This document shows, in pieces, positions 8,646 to 15,767 of a stretch of DNA of 64,000 nucleotides. Source of the stretch: Paenibacillus sp. ACRRY (lineage in GTDB: Bacteria > Bacillota > Bacilli > Paenibacillales > Paenibacillaceae). Below the pieces are notes generated by a model that worked only from the letters and a program-made list of their open reading frames with translations, had not been told where the DNA came from and searched no databases. The translations under genes and the position numbers were made by a program. The number at the start of each line of letters is the position of its first letter. Within the stretch, counting starts at the first letter, position 1. The DNA is taken from assembly GCF_022346995.1 (NCBI RefSeq), contig NZ_JAKRNM010000007.1, positions 172,679 through 236,678 of the forward strand. The letters run 5' to 3'.

Positions 8646-9450
8646 GCAACTGCGGATATGGGATGCCCATACGGAAGAAGTCATCGTGCCCAATAGCTCA
8701 TTCCAGTTGAAGCAAGGTCAGTGCCTCGCCATTGTAGGGGAAAGTGGGAGTGGCAAGTCGATGACATGCAGGTCCATCATGCGCCTGAATAAACCAGCCA
8801 TCCGGCAGTCCGGCCGGATTCTGTTCCAAGGGGTAGATTTGAACCAGCTCACCGAGCAGGAAATGCGCAAAAAAAGGGGCCGGAATCTGTGCATGATTCT
8901 CCAGAACGGAATGGGTGCATTTGACCCCTCCTGCGTGATCGGTGTTCATCTGAGAGAGACCCTTCAGGCGCATTACGGATGGAATGCCAAGGAAGTGGAG
9001 CAGAACATGAAATTGGCCATGGAACGCGTCATGCTGAGAAATCCGGTGCACATCATGAATCAATATCCTCACCAGTTGTCAGGAGGCATGCTGCAGCGAA
9101 TCATGATTGCGCTGGCACTCGTGCTGGAACCGGATGTGATCATAGCGGATGAACCTACAACGGCTCTGGATACGATTTCCCAATACGAAGTGATCGAGCA
9201 GCTGATCCAATTGCGGGAACGGATGGGATGCTCCATGATCTTTATTTCGCATGATCTGGGAGTCGTACGGAAGATCGCGGATGAGGTTCTGATCATGAAG
9301 GATGGACATATTGTGGAGTCGGGCAGCATTCACTCCGTCTTTTCGAAACCGCAGCACCCGTATACACAGTTTTTGGTATCCACCCGCCGGGAGCTAAGCC
9401 ATCATTTCAGGCAACTGATGCAGGAGGAACAGCATATTGCTAAACGTTGA
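8626..9450 (+). CDS. cntD: CntD-like ABC transporter ATPase
   Basis: This is an oligopeptide/nickel-class ATP-binding protein of about 274 aa that energises CntBC at the inner membrane. Walker A GESGSGKS, signature LSGGMLQR, Walker B VIIADEPT and the switch histidine in FISHDLG are all present. I chose ATG 8626, giving MNILEVEQLRI; GTG 8611 is also possible and adds five residues. The gene overlaps cntC at its 5' end and cntF at its 3' end, as expected for one tightly coupled operon. It seems to lack the cysteine-rich C-terminal motif seen in many OppD proteins. Confidence 0.87.
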   Translation: MNILEVEQLRIWDAHTEEVIVPNSSFQLKQGQCLAIVGESGSGKSMTCRSIMRLNKPAIRQSGRILFQGVDLNQLTEQEMRKKRGRNLCMILQNGMGAFDPSCVIGVHLRETLQAHYGWNAKEVEQNMKLAMERVMLRNPVHIMNQYPHQLSGGMLQRIMIALALVLEPDVIIADEPTTALDTISQYEVIEQLIQLRERMGCSMIFISHDLGVVRKIADEVLIMKDGHIVESGSIHSVFSKPQHPYTQFLVSTRRELSHHFRQLMQEEQHIAKR

Positions 9451-10189
9451 TCATGTTCATAAATCCTATCCACTAGGCGGCTTGTTTTCCGGAGGCCGGA
9501 AATCCGTTCTGCATGATGTCAGTTTTGAATGCTCGCGCGGAGAATGCCTGGGTATCATCGGGGAGAGCGGGAGCGGAAAATCCACCTTGGGCAGACTGAT
9601 TTTGGGGATGGAACGCCCGGAGCAAGGGAAGATTTCGCTCGAAGGCAGATCTGTGCTGGACAGAAAGGCGAGAAGGGGCCGGATCAGTGCTGTTTTTCAG
9701 GATTACAAGTCGTCGATCAATCCGTTTTTTACGGTCGAGGAAGCCATTATGGAACCATTACGCCTACAAAAAAAGAATCCGGAAGGCAATGCCCATTCGC
9801 TCAAAATCGATGTGCTGCTTAGCCAGGTGGGGCTGGACAACTCATACCGATCCAGGTACCCACATGAATTGTCAGGAGGAGAAGTTCAGCGGGTTTGTAT
9901 CGCCAGGGCCATCTCAACAGAGCCTCAGTGCATTGTGCTGGACGAAGCAATCAGTTCATTGGACGTATCGGTTCAGACTCAGGTGCTCCATGTGCTGAAA
10001 GAGCTGAAGGAGATCTATCAGTTGACTTATATTTTTATCACCCATGATATACAGGCAGCTGCTTATATTTGTGACAGAGTGGTCATTTTCAGGGAGGGTC
10101 GCATAGAAGAAATGGTGCCCATCGAGCAGCTGAGAACCGTGAAGTCCGAGTATGCGAGAAAGCTGCTGGATCATTTAATTACTTTCTAA
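9437..10189 (+). CDS. cntF: CntF-like ABC transporter ATPase
   Basis: The 250-aa protein is the second ATPase of the importer, DppF/NikE-like. Walker A GESGSGKSTLG lies near residue 40. The signature is LSGGEVQRVCIARA, Walker B is CIVLDEAIS, and the switch histidine is in FITHDIQ. The Walker B motif is followed by Ala-Ile-Ser-Ser-Leu-Asp where DEPTSALD is usual, a mild variation. The start is TTG 9437, nine bases after CAGGAGGAA; no ATG fits. The start lies inside the end of cntD. Confidence 0.87.
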   Translation: MLNVDHVHKSYPLGGLFSGGRKSVLHDVSFECSRGECLGIIGESGSGKSTLGRLILGMERPEQGKISLEGRSVLDRKARRGRISAVFQDYKSSINPFFTVEEAIMEPLRLQKKNPEGNAHSLKIDVLLSQVGLDNSYRSRYPHELSGGEVQRVCIARAISTEPQCIVLDEAISSLDVSVQTQVLHVLKELKEIYQLTYIFITHDIQAAAYICDRVVIFREGRIEEMVPIEQLRTVKSEYARKLLDHLITF

Positions 10190-10202
10190 AGGAGAACACA
10201 CC

Positions 10203-11411
10203 GTGAGTGGAGCATTGTCATGGCCTTTTCTGCGTTTATATCTATTGACGCTCTTATACTTTAGCGCTAACGCCATCCTCAATGTCATCATCCCTTTAAG
10301 AGGTGAATCATTAGGGGCAAGCAGCACTGTCATTGGTCTCGTCATGGGAGCGTACATGTTCACAACGATGTTTTTCAGGCCATGGGCAGGTCAGATTATC
10401 CAAAAGCATGGCCCGATCAGAATTCTTCGAATCATTCTGATTCTGAATGGGCTGGCGCTGATCCTGTATACCTTTACCGGATTGGGGGGCTATTTTGTAG
10501 CCCGTGCCCTGCAAGGTGTGTCTACCGCCTTTTTCTCCATGGCGCTCCAGATCGGCATCATCGATGCATTGCCCGAGAAGGATCGTTCACAGGGGATTTC
10601 ATACTACTCCCTCTTTTCCTATATTCCGGGCATTGCCGGGCCGGTGCTTGCTCTGGGACTGTGGAATGCGGGCGGAATGGATTATTTCTCAATCTTCATG
10701 ATCGTGATTGCCATGATAACGGGACTGTTTGGTTACAGTATCAGGATGGACAAGACGAAGGAACCAGGGATTGACGCAGCACAGGACAAGACTGGACAGA
10801 AAACGGGTATGCTGGCTTCCTTCGGGGAGCTGATCCAAAATCCGTTTTTGTTCAAATGCAGTGTCATTATGCTCATCTCGTCGATTGTGTTCGGTGCCAT
10901 AACCGCGTTTATTCCGCTTTACGCTCCACAATTGAATCACGGAAATGCCGGCGTGTTTCTGATGATTCAGGCCGCAGTCGTTGTGGTTGCCCGTATTGCG
11001 CTTAGAAAAAAAATCCCCTCGGACGGAACATGGCACTCTTCATTTATGATGGGAACGATGCTGCTTCTGACACTCGCTGCTGCGTGCGTAGGACTGTCCA
11101 TGCAGGCAGGAGGAATCCTATTTTATCTGGGCGCGGGACTCATGGGAATTGCGCAGGCAATCGTATATCCAACGCTGACAACCTATCTGTCCTTTGTCCT
11201 GCCACAGACGAACCGCAACGTGCTCATTGGTTTATTCATTGCAACGGCGGACTTGGGCGTTTCGCTTGGGGGTGTCGTTATGGGACCAGTCGCTGACCTG
11301 TCTTCTTTTTCCGGAATGTATTTGATATGTGCAGTACTTGGAGCGCTGATGATTATTTTTGCGTATGACCGTAGGGGACTATTGTCAGCAATGAGATCGA
11401 AGGAAGGCTGA
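10203..11411 (+). CDS. cntE: CntE-like MFS metallophore exporter
   Basis: The 402-aa protein has about twelve hydrophobic segments and the MFS pattern. Its place at the end of the cnt operon, 13 bp after cntF, matches CntE, which exports the finished apo-metallophore. The cytosolic loop near residue 130 (DALPEKDRSQGISYYSLFSY) and LRKKIPSDGTW in the second half recur in the next gene, so the two are paralogs. The start is GTG 10203 after AAAGGAGAACACACC. A terminator overlaps the stop codon. Confidence 0.87.
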   Translation: MSGALSWPFLRLYLLTLLYFSANAILNVIIPLRGESLGASSTVIGLVMGAYMFTTMFFRPWAGQIIQKHGPIRILRIILILNGLALILYTFTGLGGYFVARALQGVSTAFFSMALQIGIIDALPEKDRSQGISYYSLFSYIPGIAGPVLALGLWNAGGMDYFSIFMIVIAMITGLFGYSIRMDKTKEPGIDAAQDKTGQKTGMLASFGELIQNPFLFKCSVIMLISSIVFGAITAFIPLYAPQLNHGNAGVFLMIQAAVVVVARIALRKKIPSDGTWHSSFMMGTMLLLTLAAACVGLSMQAGGILFYLGAGLMGIAQAIVYPTLTTYLSFVLPQTNRNVLIGLFIATADLGVSLGGVVMGPVADLSSFSGMYLICAVLGALMIIFAYDRRGLLSAMRSKEG

Positions 11412-11433
11412 TGCGGAATGCGTCGGCTTTTTT
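11404..11433 (+). terminator. Terminator of the cnt operon
   Basis: AAGGCTGATGC pairs with GCGTCGGCTTT (with G-U pairs) around GGAAT and is followed by a T run. The left arm overlaps the cntE stop codon. Confidence 0.8.
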
Positions 11434-11476
11434 CTGTTGTTTCAGTGTAAGCATACGAAGTAAGCATACAATTTCA

Positions 11477-11505
11477 TTGACAAGACAAGCAGTATACGAT
11501 AAATT
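11477..11505 (+). promoter_or_regulatory. Promoter of the second MFS gene
   Basis: TTGACA (11477-11482), a 17-bp spacer and TAAATT (11500-11505). The -10 box is imperfect. The arrangement is the same as at the cntK and zagA-like promoters. Confidence 0.6.
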
Positions 11506-11512
11506 GTCCTTT

Positions 11513-11533
11513 TAATCATAATGATTACGATTA
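11513..11533 (+). promoter_or_regulatory. Zur box before the second MFS gene
   Basis: The core TCATAATGATTACGA differs from the Bacillus Zur core TCGTAATNATTACGA by a single base. It sits 7 bp after the -10 box, around the expected transcription start. This is the best Zur match of the three in the window and implies induction by zinc shortage. Confidence 0.82.
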
Positions 11534-11579
11534 TTTGGTACAGATGTTCCGGCCATAGTGAGAAAGTGGGGACAAACTA

Positions 11580-12806
11580 TTGGATGCTACTGCAAACAAT
11601 CATGGCAAATTAAATCCGGTCTCGTTTTCCTTTATCCGGTTTTATATGCTGGCTTTTTTATTTTTTGCCGCAAATTCGGCCTTAACGATTATTCTTCCAC
11701 TGAGAAGTGAGGCAGCAGGGTTAAGTCAGGCCGAAATTGGCCTCATGATGGGAGCTTACATGTTCACTTGTATGCTTTTGAGGCCACTGGCTGCACAGCT
11801 TCTGGGGAAACATGGTCCCCTCCGGGTCATGCAATGGCTGCTGCTTTTGCATGCCGTAACACTGGTGCTTTTCATGATTGGTGATGTGGATGCTTACCTC
11901 TGGCTTCGGGCATTGCAAGGCGTGGCGACTGCGTTTTTCTCCATGACCATGCAGGCTGGCATTGTGGAAAAGCTCGAAGATAGGGACCGGGCACAGGGGT
12001 TATCGATGTATACACTCTTTACGATGGTTCCCTCTCTTATCGTTCCGATTCTGGCGATACAAATCTGGGAAAGTGCCCGCGAGATATGGTTTACGGTCCT
12101 CATGATTGGTTTGGCTGTACTGCCACTGCTAATCGGATACCGTGTAGATCTGCCCAGGCGTACGGTGCAAAATCAGTCATATACGCTAAGGGACATGATC
12201 CGCTCCTTTCGTGGTATTTGGCGCAGTACACCACTGTTGATCAGCAGCGTAGTCATGCTGTGTGCTTCCTGCGTATTTGGAGCAACGGCGACGTTTCTTC
12301 CGCTGTATATGGTATCGACGGGACTTGCGAGTGCCGGGGTGTTTTTAACGATCCAGGGACTGGTTGTTATTCTATGCCGATTTATGCTGCGCAAAAAAAT
12401 ACCTTCCGACGGCAGCTGGAATACCTGGCTAATTGCCGGATTACTGCTGTGTGCAGCTCTGGGAACCCAGATGCTCGCACTGCTGGAGCTCATTGGTCCC
12501 CTGGTGTACTTGTCCGCGGTGTTTAGTGGTTTTGCCCTGGCACTCATGTATCCCACATTAACGACATACCTGTCTTTCGTGCTCCCTGCCGATTCCAGGT
12601 ATGTATTGATGGGCATGTTCATGTCCTCCTACGATCTGGGTTTCTCCTTGGGCGGACTCGCCATGGGCTTGATTGTTCAGAACAGCTCCTATTCCACGAT
12701 GTTTACGATCTGTACGTTACTTTCCTTGGTTGCCATGATGCTGGTCGTCATATTTAGAAAACGGATGGAATCAGGAAATGGAGAAAGGCTCTCTACTGCA
12801 AACTGA
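11580..12806 (+). CDS. Second CntE-like MFS transporter (paralog)
   Basis: The 408-aa MFS protein closely parallels the preceding exporter. Shared elements are SFIRFYMLAFLFFAANSALT at the first segment, MGAYMFTCMLLRPLAAQ, EDRDRAQGLSMYTLFTM and LRKKIPSDGSW. It has its own promoter and Zur box, so it can be expressed apart from cntKLMABCDFE. It may export the same or a related metallophore, or release it after uptake. The start is TTG 11580, shortly after AGTGGGGA, a weak site; no ATG is nearby. Substrate and direction are inferred from the family and context. Confidence 0.8.
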   Translation: MDATANNHGKLNPVSFSFIRFYMLAFLFFAANSALTIILPLRSEAAGLSQAEIGLMMGAYMFTCMLLRPLAAQLLGKHGPLRVMQWLLLLHAVTLVLFMIGDVDAYLWLRALQGVATAFFSMTMQAGIVEKLEDRDRAQGLSMYTLFTMVPSLIVPILAIQIWESAREIWFTVLMIGLAVLPLLIGYRVDLPRRTVQNQSYTLRDMIRSFRGIWRSTPLLISSVVMLCASCVFGATATFLPLYMVSTGLASAGVFLTIQGLVVILCRFMLRKKIPSDGSWNTWLIAGLLLCAALGTQMLALLELIGPLVYLSAVFSGFALALMYPTLTTYLSFVLPADSRYVLMGMFMSSYDLGFSLGGLAMGLIVQNSSYSTMFTICTLLSLVAMMLVVIFRKRMESGNGERLSTAN

Positions 12807-12916
12807 GAAAACTCTCTGGACAGGCAATGCTTTGTTATGTGCTGGTTTAACGACTCGTACTGGCTGACCTTAGACTGCTATTTGGATGCAAAAGTTAAAA
12901 GGCTTACGGACTAATT

Positions 12917-12972
12917 TTCGGGAGGCATCATGATGATGCGAACTACCGGAACCAGATCGTAGGTCTTTTTTT
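12917..12972 (+). terminator. Probable terminator or leader hairpin in the 12807-13086 gap
   Basis: GCATCATGATGATGC forms a hairpin. It is extended by flanking complementarity (TTTCGGGAG with CTACCGGAA) and followed 14 nt later by eight T residues. It most likely ends the MFS transcript. The distance to the T run makes the assignment uncertain. I saw no further gene in this gap. Confidence 0.45.
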
Positions 12973-12984
12973 TACAGAAATGAT

Positions 12985-13013
12985 TTGACAAGAGAAGCCA
13001 ACAGGATTATAGT
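12985..13013 (+). promoter_or_regulatory. Promoter of the zinc-sparing operon
   Basis: TTGACA (12985-12990), a 17-bp spacer and TATAGT (13008-13013), a near-consensus sigma-A promoter. Confidence 0.72.
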
Positions 13014-13022
13014 CATTGTTGT

Positions 13023-13043
13023 TAATCGTAATAATTACTAATA
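13023..13043 (+). promoter_or_regulatory. Zur box before the zagA-like gene
   Basis: The core TCGTAATAATTACTA (13026-13040) matches TCGTAATNATTACGA except for one base in the right arm. It begins 9 bp after the -10 box. In Bacillus subtilis the homologous yciC (zagA) gene is Zur-repressed, so site and gene agree. Confidence 0.82.
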
Positions 13044-13086
13044 AGGCTGATAACCTATTGGCTGTCGCTATAAGGAGCAGATATAA

Positions 13087-14283
13087 ATGATACAAAAGCA
13101 AGTTCCGGTAACGGTCCTCAGCGGTTACCTTGGTTCAGGTAAAACGACGGTGCTTAATCATGTATTGCACAATCGGCAGGGGCTTAAGGTAGCCGTCATT
13201 GTGAATGACATGAGTGAGGTGAACATTGATGCAGCGCTGGTCAAGGGGGAAGCCACGTTGTCAAGAACGGAAGAGAAGCTGGTTGAGCTATCCAATGGCT
13301 GCATCTGCTGCACGCTGCGGGATGATCTGATGCAGGAAATCGAGAAACTGGTGAACGAAGGCCGGTTCGATTATATCCTGATTGAATCCACGGGCATCAG
13401 TGAGCCAGTTCCGGTAGCGCAGACCTTTACATACGCCGATGAAGAATCGGGTATTGATCTGACAAGTCTGGCGAAGCTGGACTGCCTGGTAACGGTGGTG
13501 GACGCCAACCGGTTCTGGCATGATTTTGCCTCAGGACAGAGCCTTCTGGATCGGCATCAGGCAGCAGGAGAGGAAGATACCCGTGACGTGGTGGATTTGT
13601 TGATTGACCAGATTGAGACGTGTGATGTCCTGCTGCTGAACAAATGTGATCTGGTCGATGAAGTGGAGCTGAACAAGCTTGAAGGTATCATCCGTAAACT
13701 TCAGCCCCATGCCAAGATTATTCGGACAGTGAAGGGGCAGGTGAATCCTGCTGAGATTTTGAATACCGGTCTCTTTGATTTTGAAAAAGCGAGCATGTCA
13801 GCCGGATGGATTCAGGAGCTGGAAAAAGAATCACACACCCCCGAGACGGAAGAGTACGGAATTGGCTCCTTCGTGTACCGTCGCAGAAAGCCATTCCATC
13901 CCTCACGTCTGGCTGAGTTCATGAGCTACTGGCCGGAAGAGGTCGTTCGCGCCAAAGGCCTGGTTTGGCTGGCGGCTGAAGGAGACGTTGCAGCAAGCCT
14001 GAGCCAGGCGGGGCCTTCCATTCAGTTTGGACCTGCAGGACACTGGGTCGCGGCCTTGCCGGAAGCGGACAAGGAATTGATTTTTCGCACCGAGCCGGAT
14101 GTCCTGGAAAAATGGGATGCCCAGTGGGGAGACCGTCAGACCGAGCTGGTGATGATCGGGATCGAGATGGAGCGTGACATGATTGAGGATGAGCTGGACC
14201 AGTGTCTGCTTAGTGATGAGGAGATGCAAGCCGATTGGGGAGGGTTTGATAATCCCCTGCCGTGGCCTGTTGAAACTGTCTGA
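13087..14283 (+). CDS. ZagA/YciC-like COG0523 GTPase (zinc metallochaperone)
   Basis: The 398-aa protein is a CobW/COG0523 GTPase of the YciC/ZagA group; B. subtilis ZagA is about the same length. Walker A GYLGSGKT is at residues 13-20 and the metal-binding CxCC motif (GCICC) at 71-75. ESTGISEP follows, as does LLNKCDLVD (NKxD). The C-terminal CobW domain is present from about residue 260. These cytosolic proteins hand zinc to client enzymes such as GTP cyclohydrolase when zinc is scarce. The Zur box upstream and folE2 downstream support this. The ribosome binding site is TAAGGAG, spaced 8 bp from ATG 13087. Confidence 0.88.
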   Translation: MIQKQVPVTVLSGYLGSGKTTVLNHVLHNRQGLKVAVIVNDMSEVNIDAALVKGEATLSRTEEKLVELSNGCICCTLRDDLMQEIEKLVNEGRFDYILIESTGISEPVPVAQTFTYADEESGIDLTSLAKLDCLVTVVDANRFWHDFASGQSLLDRHQAAGEEDTRDVVDLLIDQIETCDVLLLNKCDLVDEVELNKLEGIIRKLQPHAKIIRTVKGQVNPAEILNTGLFDFEKASMSAGWIQELEKESHTPETEEYGIGSFVYRRRKPFHPSRLAEFMSYWPEEVVRAKGLVWLAAEGDVAASLSQAGPSIQFGPAGHWVAALPEADKELIFRTEPDVLEKWDAQWGDRQTELVMIGIEMERDMIEDELDQCLLSDEEMQADWGGFDNPLPWPVETV

Positions 14284-14355
14284 TCGGAAGAAGGTTCTGT
14301 AATCGGAATTGTAAGGTGTAACATGTTCAAAAAAATCGTAGAGGAGCTGTAAATG

Positions 14356-14625
14356 ATGGCCAAAAAATCAAAAGTCGTTCGTGAAAAACAGCGTCAGGCA
14401 ACGGTAGCCAAGTACGCAGAGTTGCGCCGGGAGCTGAAGGAAAAAGGAGATTACGAAGCACTGCAGAAGTTGCCGCGTAACGCCTCTCCAACGAGATTGA
14501 AAAATCGCTGCGAACTGACGGGACGTCCAAGAGGATATTTGCGCAAATTCAAGGTTTCACGTATTGTCTTCCGCGAACTGGCCCATCAGGGACAGGTTCC
14601 GGGTGTGACCAAGTCCAGCTGGTAA
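14356..14625 (+). CDS. rpsN: Zinc-independent ribosomal protein S14 paralog
   Basis: The 89-aa protein is the long, cysteine-poor (C-minus) form of 30S protein S14. The C-terminal signature NRCELTGRPRGYLRKFKVSR is complete, but the CxxC...CxxC zinc ribbon of the usual short Firmicute S14 is absent. Under zinc starvation such paralogs replace the zinc-containing form and free ribosomal zinc. The sequence reads ATGATGGCC; I take the second ATG, giving MAKKSK, after GAGGAGCTG. It lies 72 bp after the GTPase gene in the same presumed Zur-controlled unit. Confidence 0.92.
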   Translation: MAKKSKVVREKQRQATVAKYAELRRELKEKGDYEALQKLPRNASPTRLKNRCELTGRPRGYLRKFKVSRIVFRELAHQGQVPGVTKSSW

Positions 14626-14630
14626 AATGG

Positions 14631-15767
14631 ATGAGCCATTCATTTGATTATGATTGTGTCATCGTAGGAGGGGGGCCAGCCGGTATCGGTATGGCCTCTG
14701 TTCTGCAGGATCTGGGTATGACTCGATTCACTGTTCTGGAACGCCATGAAGTTGGGGCGACTTTTCTAGCATGACCTGAGGAAATGCGACTGATCACGCC
14801 TTCCTTTACAAGCAATGCCTACGGCATGATGGATCTGAATGCGGTCGCGTTGAAGACATCGCCTGCGTATACGCTGGGCACAGAACATCCAACAGGATTG
14901 GAGTATGCACAGTATCTGCAGGTAGTGAGCCAGTATAGGAAATTACCTGTGCAAACGGGAGTGGACGTGTCAGAGGTAATCCCAGAGAATGACGGTTTTC
15001 GTCTGATTCACTCGGGTGGAGAATTACGTTCAAGGTATGTGATCTGGGCGGCTGGTGAATTCCAGTATCCTAAGCTGGATTCCTTTTCAGGGGCCGAATA
15101 TGGTGTACATAGCAGCTTGTTCTCGAGCTGGACAGCAGTCCAGGGAGATGAATGTGTCATCATTGGTGGATATGAGAGCGGGGTGGATGCAGCTATTCAC
15201 CTGAGCAAATTAGGAAAAAAAGTAACGGTGATTGATCGAAACAGTCGTGGTTTGTCCAAGGGGAGCAGTGATCCAAGTGTGGAACTCAGTCCCTATACCA
15301 AAGATCGCCTCCGAACGGAAATGGTGCACGAGCGAATACACCTGATACAGGGGTACGAGGTTAAGTGGCTAGAGCCAGAAGAAACAGAAGGTTATGCCTT
15401 ATACTGTGAAAATGAATTCGGTGATTCGCATTTAATTAAGACAGCGCAGGCTCCGGTTCTTGCGACAGGATTCCAAGGCAGTCTACACCTCATCGAGCAT
15501 CTAATCGAGCGTAACAAGGAAGGTCAGCTCCAATTGGGAGCAGCCGATGAGTCGACGATTACTTCGGGACTGTTCGTCACCGGACCGCAAGTCCTGCATG
15601 ACCACCTCCAATTTTGTTTTATATATAAATTCAGACAGCGCTTCGCCGTTGTGGCCAAGGCGATTGGAGAACGGCTTGGCCTGGATCTGACACCTCTGGA
15701 TATCTATCGGCAGGAAGGAATGTTTCTCGACGACCTGTCTTGCTGTGGTGAAGATTGCACATGTTGA
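14631..15767 (+). pseudogene. FAD/NAD(P)-dependent oxidoreductase interrupted by in-frame TGA
   Basis: The reading frame from ATG 14631 begins with FDYDCVIVGGGPAGIGMA, the FAD-binding Rossmann motif. It meets TGA at 14772-14774 (codon 48) in the context TFLA-stop-PEEMRLITPSF, then continues for 330 codons to 15767. Related flavoproteins, as I recall them, have Trp there, so a single TGG-to-TGA change explains it. The rest looks intact, with a second dinucleotide-binding segment (CVIIGGYESGVDAAIHL) and a Cys-rich tail ending SCCGEDCTC. Translation could restart at ATG 14784, but that product would lack the FAD-binding region. Options are recent inactivation, readthrough or sequencing error. 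It sits 5 bp after rpsN and overlaps the FeoB-like gene. Confidence 0.75.

Noticed and set aside
7893..8693. 266-codon open frame on the minus strand
   Set aside because: It is antisense to cntC and the start of cntD, and is rich in His, Asn and Gln as expected for a complementary-strand artefact.
12807..12985. Possible riboswitch or T-box before the zagA-like promoter
   Set aside because: The hairpin lies upstream of the promoter, not in the leader. No T-box, cobalamin, TPP or ZTP core motif is present.
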